Origin: Micromonospora sp. M71_S20 | Lineage (GTDB): Bacteria; Actinomycetota; Actinomycetes; Mycobacteriales; Micromonosporaceae | Direction: 5' to 3' | DNA: 64,000 nt | Assembly (NCBI RefSeq): GCF_003664255.1 | Contig: NZ_RCCV01000001.1 | Location: forward strand, 4,278,001-4,342,000 | Shown: piece after piece, positions 15,432 through 23,434 of the stretch | Position numbering within the stretch: the first letter of the stretch is position 1 | Layout: each line of letters begins with the position of its first letter | Notes under the pieces: generated by a model | Databases searched by the model: none | The model's input: the letters and a program-made list of their open reading frames with translations, nothing else | What the model was told of the DNA's origin: nothing | Program-made: the position numbers and the translations under genes

Positions 15432-17066
15432 TCAGCCCGGGGTGCAGGACGGGTACAGCGTCACGTGGACCGGCGAGCCCTCGGGCGAGGCGTTGCCGGC
15501 CTCGTCCACGGCGACGACCCGGACCGGGATCCGGGTGCTGGTGGCCGGCCGGGGCAGGTCGCCGAGCACGCCCCGGAACGACCCGCGCCCACCGGACGCC
15601 ATGGCCACCTCGGTGGTGCGGCCGTCCAGCGTGTACCGGAAGCTCACCCTCAGCTTCCCAGCCGCCGTACGGTCGTCGGAGACGACCGCGGAGATCGTGC
15701 TGGACGTGGGCCCGTACGGGCAGCCCCGGGGATCGAGTCCGGTCGGGTCGGCCGCGACCCGCCCGACGGAGGGCGCGACGGTGTCCGCCGGCGCGGCGCT
15801 GGTGCTGGGCGGCGCGCTCGGCGAGGCGGGCGCGGACGTGGTCGTGGTCGTGGTCGGCGTGCCGGCCGGCTCCGGTGCCGCCGTCGTGGCGGCCGGGGCG
15901 ACGGGAGGGGTCGGCGTGGGCGTCGTCCCGGCCGCCGGGGTGGGCGGCGCGACGGCCGACGCGGACGGCGTGCCCGTCGGCTCCGTCGGCGCCTCGGGTG
16001 CGGCCGGCCCGGCGGCGGGCAGCGGCTCGTCGCGGCCGGCGTAGGCGAGCCCGGCGCCGCCGAGCAGCAGCGCCGCCGCCAGCCCGCCGCCGACCAGCGC
16101 CGCGCGGGCCCGGCCGGATCGCCGCCACGTCCACCGGCCCGACCCCTCGCCGAACGCGGTGCTGGCCAGGCTGGTGGCCCCGCCGGTGCCGTCGGGGAAC
16201 GGGAAGAGGGCGGCGAGCAGGGCCGCCCGCCGGGCCAGCTCGCGCAGGCCGCGCTCCTCCCACCGCTGCCCGTACGCGTCGGCCGCCATCCGCTCCAGCA
16301 GGGCGAGGAAGACCTGGGCGGGTTGCGGTCGCTCGGCCGGTTGCTTGGCCATGCCGTGCCGCAGCAGGTCGTGCACCGGCACGGGAGCGGGTTCGGTGGG
16401 GATCGGCGCGCGGGCGTGCTGCTGGCGCAGGGTGATCAGGTCCCGCCCGTCGAAGGGCGGCCGGCCGGTGAGGCACTCGTAGAAGGTGGCGGTCGCCGCG
16501 TAGATGTCGCAGGCCGGGCTCGCCGGGGCGCCCGTCCACTGCTCGGGCGCCATGTAGCGGGGAGTGCCGGTGACGCTGACCCCGGAGCTCTCGCCCACCG
16601 GCATGGCGATGCCGAAGTCGGCCAACTTGCTGGTGCCCTCGGCGGTGACCAGCACGTTCTCCGGCTTGTAGTCGCGGTGCACGACGCCCCGGGCGTGCGC
16701 CGCGCCGAGCCCGGCCAGCGAGCCCTTGAGGACGCAGAGCGCCGACTCCGGCGTCGTCGGTCCGTGCGCGCGCAGCATCTGCCGCAGCGACACGCCGTTG
16801 ACCAGCTCCATGACGATCGCCGCGCCGCCGGGCGACTCGACGTACTCGTAGAGGCGGGAGACGTGCGGGTCGTCGATCCCGGCCAGCAGCCGGGCCTCGG
16901 CGCGGAACGCGGTGCGGAACGCCGGATCGGCGCCGATCCCGCCGGTGAGGTACTTGATCGCGACCGGTGTGCCGGTCGCGTCGTGCACGGCGAGGTCCAC
17001 CCGGCCGGACGCGCCCGCGCCGAGCTGCCGCACCGGGCGGTAGCCGGAGACCTGCCAGCCGGTCAC
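15432..17066 (-). CDS. Transmembrane Ser/Thr protein kinase (PknB/Hanks type)
   Basis: A 544-residue receptor kinase. Residues 8-270 form a Hanks-type domain with glycine loop LGAGASGRV, catalytic Lys in VAIKYL, HRDYKPENV (catalytic Asp), DFG in KLADFGIA and activation-loop end GTPRYMAPEQW. All key residues are present, so it should be active. A juxtamembrane segment leads to one helix (about 318-341), then a Pro/Thr/Ala-rich stalk and a C-terminal extracellular domain (about 425-544) with an Ig-like look and two Cys; PASTA domains are absent. The GTG start has GGAGG seven bases upstream. The two following genes encode Thr-repeat proteins, probable substrates. Confidence 0.92.
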   Translation of the reverse strand: MTGWQVSGYRPVRQLGAGASGRVDLAVHDATGTPVAIKYLTGGIGADPAFRTAFRAEARLLAGIDDPHVSRLYEYVESPGGAAIVMELVNGVSLRQMLRAHGPTTPESALCVLKGSLAGLGAAHARGVVHRDYKPENVLVTAEGTSKLADFGIAMPVGESSGVSVTGTPRYMAPEQWTGAPASPACDIYAATATFYECLTGRPPFDGRDLITLRQQHARAPIPTEPAPVPVHDLLRHGMAKQPAERPQPAQVFLALLERMAADAYGQRWEERGLRELARRAALLAALFPFPDGTGGATSLASTAFGEGSGRWTWRRSGRARAALVGGGLAAALLLGGAGLAYAGRDEPLPAAGPAAPEAPTEPTGTPSASAVAPPTPAAGTTPTPTPPVAPAATTAAPEPAGTPTTTTTTSAPASPSAPPSTSAAPADTVAPSVGRVAADPTGLDPRGCPYGPTSSTISAVVSDDRTAAGKLRVSFRYTLDGRTTEVAMASGGRGSFRGVLGDLPRPATSTRIPVRVVAVDEAGNASPEGSPVHVTLYPSCTPG

Positions 17067-17275
17067 GCGTCCACCTCCCCGCCCCCGGGGGCGGTGGAGC
17101 CGCCTCCGGTGGTCATTGTGGTCGCGGGAGCCGGCGCGGCCATCGGCGCAACGGCTGTTTCCGGCCCCCGTACGTCCGGGGCGTCCCGGCGGGTGGCGGC
17201 ATGGTCGGTTACGGACACACGCCACTGGTACCACCCGCCGGCAAGCGTGCCGCCCTCCCGCCCGGTTGGCTGCAC

Positions 17276-17281
17276 TAAGGT
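17276..17281 (+). promoter_or_regulatory. -10 hexamer of histidine kinase gene (leaderless)
   Basis: TAAGGT ends seven bases before the GTG at 17289, the classic spacing for leaderless transcription in actinobacteria. It is also part of the short palindrome TGCACTAAGGTGCA. Confidence 0.45.
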
Positions 17282-17288
17282 GCAGGCC

Positions 17289-18890
17289 GTGGGCAGCGAG
17301 GCGACTCCCGAGGCAGCGACCCGACGGCCGATGACGACCCGTCGGTGGCTCACTGTCCTGTTGCTGACGATGACCGCCCTGGTCCTGCTCGGCGGGGGCG
17401 CCGGCGCCGCCGCGCTGCGGCACACCGCCGCCGTCTCCAACCACCTCGCCGACCGGGTCGCTCCGGCCCGTACGGCCGTCGGCCAGCTCGACAGCGGCCT
17501 GCTCGCCCAGGCGGCGGCCGTACGCGGCCACGTCGTCACGGCCGATCCGCGGTTCCTCGACTCGTACCGGCAGAGCGTCGAGAGCGAACGCGCGACCATC
17601 TCCCGGCTGCGCGGGCTGCTCGCCGACGAGCCGGCGGCGCTGGGCGACCTGGACCGGGCGCAGCGGCTGGCCGACCGCTGGCGCACGGAGTTCGCCGAGC
17701 GCCTGGTCGCCTCCCGGCAGGCCGGTGGGACGCCGGAGGAGCTGGCGCCGCTGGTGACCGGGGACGCGGAGACCTTCGCGGCGGTGCGCGCCGAGCTGAC
17801 CCGGCTCGTCGGCCGCCTCGACGGGATCCGGGACACCGGCCGGGACGACCTCGACAGCGCCCGGGCGCTGCGGGACCTGACCTTCGTGGCGATCCTGGCG
17901 GCCCTGCTGCTGTGCGGGATCGTCGGATCCGTGCTGGTGCGCACGCGGGTGCTGCGGCCGCTGGACCGGCTGGGCGCCTCGGTGCGGCAGGTGGCCGGCG
18001 GCGACTTCCGGCACCGGCTGCGGCCCGACGGCCCGGCCGACATCGCCCGGCTGACCAGCGACGTGGAGACGATGCGCCGCACCGTGGTGGAGGCGTGGGA
18101 GCGCAGCCAGCACGACCGGGACGCCCTGGAACAGCAGGCGGCCGAGCTGCGCCGCTCCAACGAGGACCTGGAGCAGTTCGCGTACGTCGCGTCGCACGAC
18201 CTTCAGGAGCCGCTGCGCAAGGTGGCGTCGTTCTGCCAGATGCTGGAGCGCCGCTACGCCGACCAGCTCGACGACCGGGCCCGGCAGTACATCGGCTTCG
18301 CCGTCGACGGGGCGAGCCGGATGCAGGAGCTGATCAGTGATCTGCTCACGTTCTCCCGGATCGGCCGGGTCTACGGCGACCTGCGGGAGGTCGACCTGGC
18401 CGAGGTGTTCACGCAGGCCGAGGCGAACCTGTCCCGGGCGGTGGAGGAGTCCGGCGCGACGATCACCCGCGACCCGCTGCCCACCGTGCGGGGCGAGCCG
18501 ACCCTGCTGACCATGCTGTGGCAGAACCTGCTGGGCAACGCGGTCAAGTTCCGCAGCCCCGAGCGGACGCCGCTGATCCGGGTGACGGTGACGGACACCG
18601 GGGAGGCGTGGTCCTTCGCCGTCGAGGACAACGGCATCGGCATCGACCCCCGGTACGCCGAGAAGATCTTCGTCATCTTCCAACGCCTGCACCCCCGGGG
18701 CGCGTACCCGGGCACCGGCATCGGGCTCGCGGTGTGCAAGAAGGTCGTCGAGTTCCACGGCGGCACATTGAGCCTGGACGAGGGGTACCGCGACGGGACC
18801 CGCTTCGTGTTCACGATGCCGCGGCTGCCGACGGCGGTCGTACCCGCGCAAGCGGGCGAGCCGGCCGCGGAGTCGGCGGCCGGGATCTGA
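17289..18890 (+). CDS. Orphan sensor histidine kinase
   Basis: A 533-residue membrane kinase. Helix 1 (about 20-43) and helix 2 (about 197-217) bracket a mostly helical extracellular sensor of about 150 residues, resembling a CHASE3-like bundle. A HAMP region runs to about 270. The HisKA box is QFAYVASHDLQEPL (phospho-acceptor His near 303). The ATPase domain has NLLGNAVKF, DNGIGI and GTGIGLAVCKKVVE. All catalytic motifs are intact. No response-regulator gene is adjacent, so it is an orphan. The GTG is placed by the -10 hexamer; an ATG 14 codons later is the alternative. It is divergent from the Ser/Thr kinase gene. Confidence 0.9.
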   Translation: MGSEATPEAATRRPMTTRRWLTVLLLTMTALVLLGGGAGAAALRHTAAVSNHLADRVAPARTAVGQLDSGLLAQAAAVRGHVVTADPRFLDSYRQSVESERATISRLRGLLADEPAALGDLDRAQRLADRWRTEFAERLVASRQAGGTPEELAPLVTGDAETFAAVRAELTRLVGRLDGIRDTGRDDLDSARALRDLTFVAILAALLLCGIVGSVLVRTRVLRPLDRLGASVRQVAGGDFRHRLRPDGPADIARLTSDVETMRRTVVEAWERSQHDRDALEQQAAELRRSNEDLEQFAYVASHDLQEPLRKVASFCQMLERRYADQLDDRARQYIGFAVDGASRMQELISDLLTFSRIGRVYGDLREVDLAEVFTQAEANLSRAVEESGATITRDPLPTVRGEPTLLTMLWQNLLGNAVKFRSPERTPLIRVTVTDTGEAWSFAVEDNGIGIDPRYAEKIFVIFQRLHPRGAYPGTGIGLAVCKKVVEFHGGTLSLDEGYRDGTRFVFTMPRLPTAVVPAQAGEPAAESAAGI

Positions 18891-18912
18891 GAGCCTTGCC
18901 CGCCGCCCCGGA

Positions 18913-19767
18913 TCAGGCCTGCGGGCGCCGGTGGCCGTCACCGGGCACCGGCGCGGCGGGTTCCGGCCGCCCGACCGGCGGGCGCTCCGCCGCCGGTGGC
19001 TCCGCACCCCGGGTGAACTTGTCGAAGAAGCGCAGCAGCTCCACCGGGAACGGCATCACCAGGGTGCTGTTCTTCTCCGCCGCCACGTCCACCACCGTCT
19101 GCAACAGCCGCAACTGGTAGGCCCCCGGCGTGCTCGCCATCGCCCGGGAGGCGTCGGCGAGCCGGCGGGACGCCTGGTACTCGCCGTCGGCGGCGATCAC
19201 CCGGGCGCGGCGTTCGCGTTCCGCCTCGGCCTGGCGGGACATCGACCGTTTCATCCCCTCGGGCAGCGCGACGTCCTTGACCTCGACCCGCTCGATCAGC
19301 AGCCCCCACGGCCCCTCCGTCGGCGCGTCGATGACCGCCTTCAGCTCGGCGTTGACCCGGTCCCGGTCGCCGAGCACGGTGTCCAGGTCGGCCTTGCCGA
19401 TCACCGAACGCAAGGCGGTCTGTGCCACCTGGAGCACGGCCGAGGGGTAGTCGCGAACGTTGACCAGCGCCTTCACCGGGTCGACGACCCGGTAGTAGAC
19501 CACCGCGTCGACGGTGAGGGTGACGTTGTCCCGGGTGATCGCCCCCTGCGGAGGCACACCGATGACGGTCGTCTGCATGCTGACCCGGACCATCCGGTCG
19601 GCGACCGGGACGATCAGCCGCAGGCCGGGCTCCCGGACCGGCGTCAGCACCCGGCCGAAGCGGAAGACGACGCCGCGCTGGTACTGCTGCACCAGCCGGA
19701 CGCTCAGCGCGCCGACGAGAGCCAGGAGCGCGGCCACGATCACCACGCCGACCACGACCGCTTCCAC
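18913..19767 (-). CDS. SPFH/Band 7 protein (slipin/stomatin-like)
   Basis: A 284-residue protein with one N-terminal membrane helix (about 2-22), then a prohibitin-homology domain starting at YQRGVVFRFGRV. It contains VDAVVYYRV and a coiled-coil region rich in Arg and Glu (RQAEAERERRARVIAA), typical of slipins. Such proteins oligomerise and organise membrane microdomains. No NfeD-type partner gene is adjacent. The C-terminal tail is Pro/Ala-rich. The stop lies only 22 bp from the convergent histidine kinase stop. Confidence 0.92.
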   Translation of the reverse strand: MEAVVVGVVIVAALLALVGALSVRLVQQYQRGVVFRFGRVLTPVREPGLRLIVPVADRMVRVSMQTTVIGVPPQGAITRDNVTLTVDAVVYYRVVDPVKALVNVRDYPSAVLQVAQTALRSVIGKADLDTVLGDRDRVNAELKAVIDAPTEGPWGLLIERVEVKDVALPEGMKRSMSRQAEAERERRARVIAADGEYQASRRLADASRAMASTPGAYQLRLLQTVVDVAAEKNSTLVMPFPVELLRFFDKFTRGAEPPAAERPPVGRPEPAAPVPGDGHRRPQA

Positions 19768-19860
19768 GGCACCCCCGATCCGAACGGCTCCCCGGCCGCC
19801 CCTTTCCCGCTGCGGCTGGAAGTAGTCCCGGCACCGCCGGTGGCCGGCCGGCCCGTCGGA

Positions 19861-21096
19861 TCAGCCCGCCGACCCGCCGCCGTCGATCCTGCGGGCGGCC
19901 ACCAGCGCGATCCCGCACGCCGCGACGGCGCTCAGCGGGGCGACGAGGAAGCCGACGGTGACCTCCCCCGTGGCGTCCAGCAGCGCGCCGGCCACCGCCG
20001 CGCCGCCCGCGCTGCCGACCGAGAACGCCGTCGCCGCCCAGGCGAACGCCTCGGCCACCGTGCCGGCGGGCGCCACGTCGTCGATCGCGAGGAAGGCGAT
20101 GGTCAGCAGTGCCGGAAGCGCGAGTCCGCTGACGGCCATCAGCACCAGCATCACGGCCGGGGCCGGGGTGAGCAGCAACGGCAGGTAGCCGACGGCGAAG
20201 ACCCCGACCGCGCGCGGCAGGGTGGCGTACCGGCGCAGGCCGCCGAAGCGTACGTAGAGCAGGCCGCCGACCAGCGCCCCGGTGGCCTGCGCGGCGAGCA
20301 GCCAGCCCGCCCAGGAGCGGGCCCCGGCGGACTCGGCGTACCCGGTCGCGGCGACGGTCACGCTGCCCACCGCCGCGCCGACCAGCAGCAGCGCCCCCAG
20401 AACCAGCCGGAGCCGGTTGGCGCGCAGCGGCCCGGCCCAGTGGCGTACCGCCGGCTCGCCGCGCCAGCGGCGGACCGCGTCGGTCGTGGCGAACCACGCG
20501 GTGCCGGCGGCCTGGAAGAGCGCGGCGGCGGCCAGACCGCCGCTCGGGCCGGCCAGGCCCACGCCGGCGAGCGTGACCACCGGGCCGAGGATGAAGATCG
20601 TCTCCTGCACGGCGATGTCCAGGGTGTACGCGGTCTGCACCCGGTGCGCGGGGAGCAGGTCGCGCCAGAGCACCCGCAGGCACGACTCGAAGGGTGGCGC
20701 GCCCGCCCCGGCCAGGGCGGCGGCGAACACGGTCACCGGCAGGTTGACGTGTGCGGCGGTGAGCGCGAAGCCGATCGTCGACGCCGTCACGGCCAGCCAC
20801 AGCACCGGCGGCTGCCGCCAGCGCTGCGCCAGCCGGGCGAGCATCGGCTGGCCCACGGCGGTGCCGGCGGTGAACGCGCCGACCAGCAGGCCCGCGACGG
20901 TCAGCGTCATCGTCTCCCGGGCGAAGACGAGCAGGGCCAGCGGGGCGGCGCCCAGCGGAATCCGGCCGAGCAGGCTGGCCGCCAGGACCCGGGCGGTCTG
21001 CGGCGCCCGCAGCACGGCGAGGGCGGAGGTGTCGGTGGGGTCGGTGGGCGCGAGATCGGTGGGCGGTACGAGCTGGCGGTGATCGGGTCCGGGCAT
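19861..21096 (-). CDS. MFS transporter
   Basis: A 411-residue protein with twelve hydrophobic segments. The first half shows the short MFS motif around GQPMLARLAQRWRQ (equivalent of the conserved loop 2-3), and the two halves are of equal length. It resembles drug-efflux or sugar-efflux-like MFS proteins; substrate unknown. The ATG has GGGAG nine bases upstream. It may be downstream of the small leaderless gene at 21156-21257 in one transcript (60-bp gap). Confidence 0.88.
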   Translation of the reverse strand: MPGPDHRQLVPPTDLAPTDPTDTSALAVLRAPQTARVLAASLLGRIPLGAAPLALLVFARETMTLTVAGLLVGAFTAGTAVGQPMLARLAQRWRQPPVLWLAVTASTIGFALTAAHVNLPVTVFAAALAGAGAPPFESCLRVLWRDLLPAHRVQTAYTLDIAVQETIFILGPVVTLAGVGLAGPSGGLAAAALFQAAGTAWFATTDAVRRWRGEPAVRHWAGPLRANRLRLVLGALLLVGAAVGSVTVAATGYAESAGARSWAGWLLAAQATGALVGGLLYVRFGGLRRYATLPRAVGVFAVGYLPLLLTPAPAVMLVLMAVSGLALPALLTIAFLAIDDVAPAGTVAEAFAWAATAFSVGSAGGAAVAGALLDATGEVTVGFLVAPLSAVAACGIALVAARRIDGGGSAG

Positions 21097-21155
21097 GACT
21101 GGACGCTCCCAAGGCGTGGCGGAGATGGACCGGGGTCGGCGGAGTGCCGGGCCGG

Positions 21156-21257
21156 TCAGGGAACGTAGTCGGAGCGGTCGTGGCCGTCGCCGTACAGCGG
21201 AAGGTCCGGGGTGACCCAGCGACCGTGCGCGGTGGCGACGGCATGCGGCGGGGTCAC
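21156..21257 (-). CDS. 33-residue hypothetical protein with leaderless start
   Basis: A tiny gene starting GTG and ending in a hydrophilic Asp/Tyr-rich stretch (GDGHDRSDYVP). About 30 of its 34 codons end in G or C, as real genes here do. A -10 hexamer TAGACT (21265-21270) lies exactly seven bases before the GTG. No family is recognised. It precedes the MFS gene by 60 bp on the same strand, so it might be a regulatory leader or a small protein in its own right. Confidence 0.4.
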   Translation of the reverse strand: MTPPHAVATAHGRWVTPDLPLYGDGHDRSDYVP

Positions 21258-21384
21258 GGTAGGCAGTCTAGACCCGCACGCCGCCACCGCTGGGGCCAGC
21301 CGGATCGAATTGGACCTCGCTGCGGCACCACCCGTGCTCCCTACGATGACGGCCCACGACTCGCCGCACCGCCGGGAGGACGTC

Positions 21385-22077
21385 ATGCGGGAGCGCTTCG
21401 CCGACCTGTCCACGCCGCTGATCGCCGACGCCTGCGTACGCCTCGGCGTGCCCCCGCGCGCGGCACCGGCCGGGATCCGGGCGGTCGTCCCCGGTCACCG
21501 CCTCGTGGGCCGGGCGCTGCCGGTGCGCCACCACGGCAGCGTGGACGTGTTCCTGGAGGCGTACGGCAGCGCCGCCCCCGGTGACGTCCTCGTCATCGAC
21601 AACGGCGGCCGGAGCGACGAGGCATGCGTCGGGGACCTGGCGGTGCTGGAGGGCGTCGCGGCCGGGATCGCCGGCCTCGTCGTCTGGGGCCTGCACCGGG
21701 ACACGCCGGAGCTGGTGGAGATCGGCCTGCCCGTCTTCAGCTACGGCAGCCTCCCGGCGGGCCCCGCCCGTCTCGACCCGCGGGAGCCGGAGACGCTCAC
21801 CAGCGCCCGGGTCGGGCCGCACCTGGTGACCGCCGACGACCTCGTCGTCGCCGACGACGACGGGGTGTTGTTCCTGCCCGCCGGGCGCGCCCCTGAGCTG
21901 TTCGCGACGGCGGAGCGCATCGGGACCGTCGAGCGGGTCCAGGCGCGGCGGATCCGCGCCGGGGAGACGCTGCGGGAGCAGACCTCCTTCGCCGACTACC
22001 TGGCCCGCCGCGCCGCCGACCCCGCCCTCACCTTCCGGCAGCACCTGCGGCAGGTCGGCGGGGCGATCGAGGAGTGA
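21385..22077 (+). CDS. RraA-like / HMG aldolase family protein
   Basis: A 230-residue protein of the RraA/4-hydroxy-4-methyl-2-oxoglutarate aldolase superfamily. It has LSTPLIADACVRLG near the start, the GDVLVIDNGG loop and VVWGLHRD, equivalent to the conserved G-x-x-R-D metal/substrate site. Members cleave pyruvate from 4-hydroxy-2-oxo acids or bind RNase E, and many have unknown roles. With no ring-cleavage genes nearby, the function here stays open. The ATG follows GGGAGG; a -10-like TACGAT (21340-21345) lies about 40 bp upstream. Confidence 0.82.
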   Translation: MRERFADLSTPLIADACVRLGVPPRAAPAGIRAVVPGHRLVGRALPVRHHGSVDVFLEAYGSAAPGDVLVIDNGGRSDEACVGDLAVLEGVAAGIAGLVVWGLHRDTPELVEIGLPVFSYGSLPAGPARLDPREPETLTSARVGPHLVTADDLVVADDDGVLFLPAGRAPELFATAERIGTVERVQARRIRAGETLREQTSFADYLARRAADPALTFRQHLRQVGGAIEE

Positions 22078-22140
22078 GCCCCGGCCGGAGGGCGCGTGAG
22101 GGTGGTCATAGCGGCTGGACGGCCCACCCTGGCGGGCTGC

Positions 22141-22146
22141 TAGCCT
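22141..22146 (+). promoter_or_regulatory. -10 hexamer of the SAM-IV-controlled operon
   Basis: TAGCCT places the transcription start near 22153, just before the riboswitch core; TGGACG 19 bases upstream is a weak -35. Confidence 0.4.
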
Positions 22147-22150
22147 CGTC

Positions 22151-22275
22151 GGCAGGTCATGAGCGCCAGCGTCAAGCCCCGGCTCGCTGGCCGGCAACCC
22201 TCGTCCGCGCAGGGGTGCCCCGGGTGAGGACCAGGCACCGGAGCGGCTCCGGTGCAAGCGCGGCCTGGTTCCCAG
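22151..22275 (+). ncRNA. SAM-IV riboswitch
   Basis: The segment from GGTCATGAGCGCCAGCGTCA onward has the conserved core of actinobacterial SAM-IV riboswitches in the right order: CATGAGCGCCAGC, GTCAAGCCCCGGC, GCTGGCCGGCAACCCTC, GGGGTGCCCCGGGTGA and GGACCAGGC. It is followed by a small hairpin (CACCGGAG/CTCCGGTG). It binds S-adenosylmethionine and typically lowers expression of sulfur or methionine genes. Here it precedes a leader peptide and an amino-acid ABC transporter. It was recognised from sequence pattern; a covariance-model search would settle it. Confidence 0.85.
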
Positions 22276-22298
22276 GTCGGCACCGACCGAGGAGAGCC

Positions 22299-22430
22299 AT
22301 GTCCATCCGCATCTGCGCCCCACCGGCGGTTCCCGCCGTGGCCCCGACGTCGCCGGCGCTGACCCGGCGCCGCCACATCGACATGATGCGGGTCTGCGCC
22401 ACCTCCTGTCGCCCCGGCGACGCGCGCTAG
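22299..22430 (+). CDS. 43-residue leader peptide with RRxHID-type motif and Cys codons
   Basis: A short gene with a good ribosome site (GAGGAGAG) just after the riboswitch. The second half, RRRHIDMMRVCATSC, matches the actinobacterial putative leader-peptide family found before sulfur-compound transporters (pattern RRxHIDLxRVxxxxC). Three Cys codons in total, two near the end, would let translation sense cysteinyl-tRNA supply. It ends 109 bp before the binding-protein gene, a stretch that contains a hairpin. Confidence 0.75.
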   Translation: MSIRICAPPAVPAVAPTSPALTRRRHIDMMRVCATSCRPGDAR

Positions 22431-22463
22431 CCGCGCCACCCCTTCTTTCCAGGACACATCCCA

Positions 22464-22488
22464 GCGGTACGCCCACCGGGCGCACCGC
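22464..22488 (+). promoter_or_regulatory. Possible attenuator hairpin after leader peptide
   Basis: GCGGT-A-CGCCC and GGGCG-C-ACCGC pair around ACC, giving a ten-pair stem with one internal mismatch. It lies 33 bases after the leader-peptide stop and before the binding-protein gene. Confidence 0.35.
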
Positions 22489-22539
22489 CGGCGCCGCACG
22501 CCCGTGCCCGCCGCCGGAACACCTCGTTCGGAGACACCT

Positions 22540-23394
22540 GTGCGAATCCTTTCCTCCCTCATCCGGGCCGCCGCCCTCGGCGTGGCCGCCGTCCTCGCCG
22601 CCACCACCCTGACCGCCTGCGGCGACGACGCGGCCGGCGCGGCCGACAACCCGTACGGCCTGCTCCAGCCGGGCGTGCTGCGCGCCGGCACGCTCACCGA
22701 CGCCCCGCCGAACGTCTACCTCAAGGACGGCAGGTTCACCGGCTTCGACAACGACCTGCTCACCGCGGTCGCCGCGAAGGTCGGCCTGAAGGTGGAGTTC
22801 GTCGGCACGGACTTCTCCGCCCTGCTCTCCCAGGTCAACAACCGCAAGTTCGACGTCGGCAGCTCCTCGATCACGATCACCGAGGCGCGGAAGAAGACCG
22901 TCGACTTCGGCAACGGCTACGACTTCGGCCACTTCGGACTCGACGTGCCGGCCGGCTCGTCGATCACCGGATTCGACCAGCTCGCCGGCAAGCGGGTCGT
23001 GGTCGTGCAGGGCACCGTCCAGGACGACTACGCCACCGGCGAGGGGCTCGACCCGGTCCGGGTGCCCGACTACAACGGCGCGATCAACCAGCTCAAGGCC
23101 GGCACGGCCGACGCCTGGATCGCCCCGGCCGAGATCGGCGACAAGTCGGCCGCCGACAGCGGCGGCAAGATCACCGTGGCGGCCAAGCTGCTCAGCCCGG
23201 CCCCCACGGCGTACGCGTTCGCCAAGGGCAACGACAAGCTGCGCGAGGCGCTCGACAAGGGCCTCGACGAGGTGATCGCGGACGGCACGTGGAGCCGCCT
23301 GCAGGCCCAGTACTACCCGGGCCGCCCGATCCCGGCCGACTTCACGCCGGGCAGCGGCACGGTGCCGGTGCCGTCGGCGTCGGCCACCTCCTGA
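22540..23394 (+). CDS. Amino-acid ABC transporter substrate-binding lipoprotein
   Basis: A 284-residue binding protein of the family that includes cystine, glutamine and other polar amino-acid binders. Lipobox LTAC has Cys near residue 28. The ligand domain begins with LRAGTLTDAPP and includes FTGFDNDLLTAVAAKVGLKVEF and VQGTVQDDYA. The SAM-IV riboswitch and Cys-containing leader argue for cystine, cysteine or methionine as cargo (inference). The GTG is five bases after GGAGA. It is the first structural gene of a complete three-gene importer. Confidence 0.9.
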   Translation: MRILSSLIRAAALGVAAVLAATTLTACGDDAAGAADNPYGLLQPGVLRAGTLTDAPPNVYLKDGRFTGFDNDLLTAVAAKVGLKVEFVGTDFSALLSQVNNRKFDVGSSSITITEARKKTVDFGNGYDFGHFGLDVPAGSSITGFDQLAGKRVVVVQGTVQDDYATGEGLDPVRVPDYNGAINQLKAGTADAWIAPAEIGDKSAADSGGKITVAAKLLSPAPTAYAFAKGNDKLREALDKGLDEVIADGTWSRLQAQYYPGRPIPADFTPGSGTVPVPSASATS

Positions 23395-23434
23395 GACGTA
23401 CGGACGACGAGCGAGCGGGGCGGTGGGAGCGACG

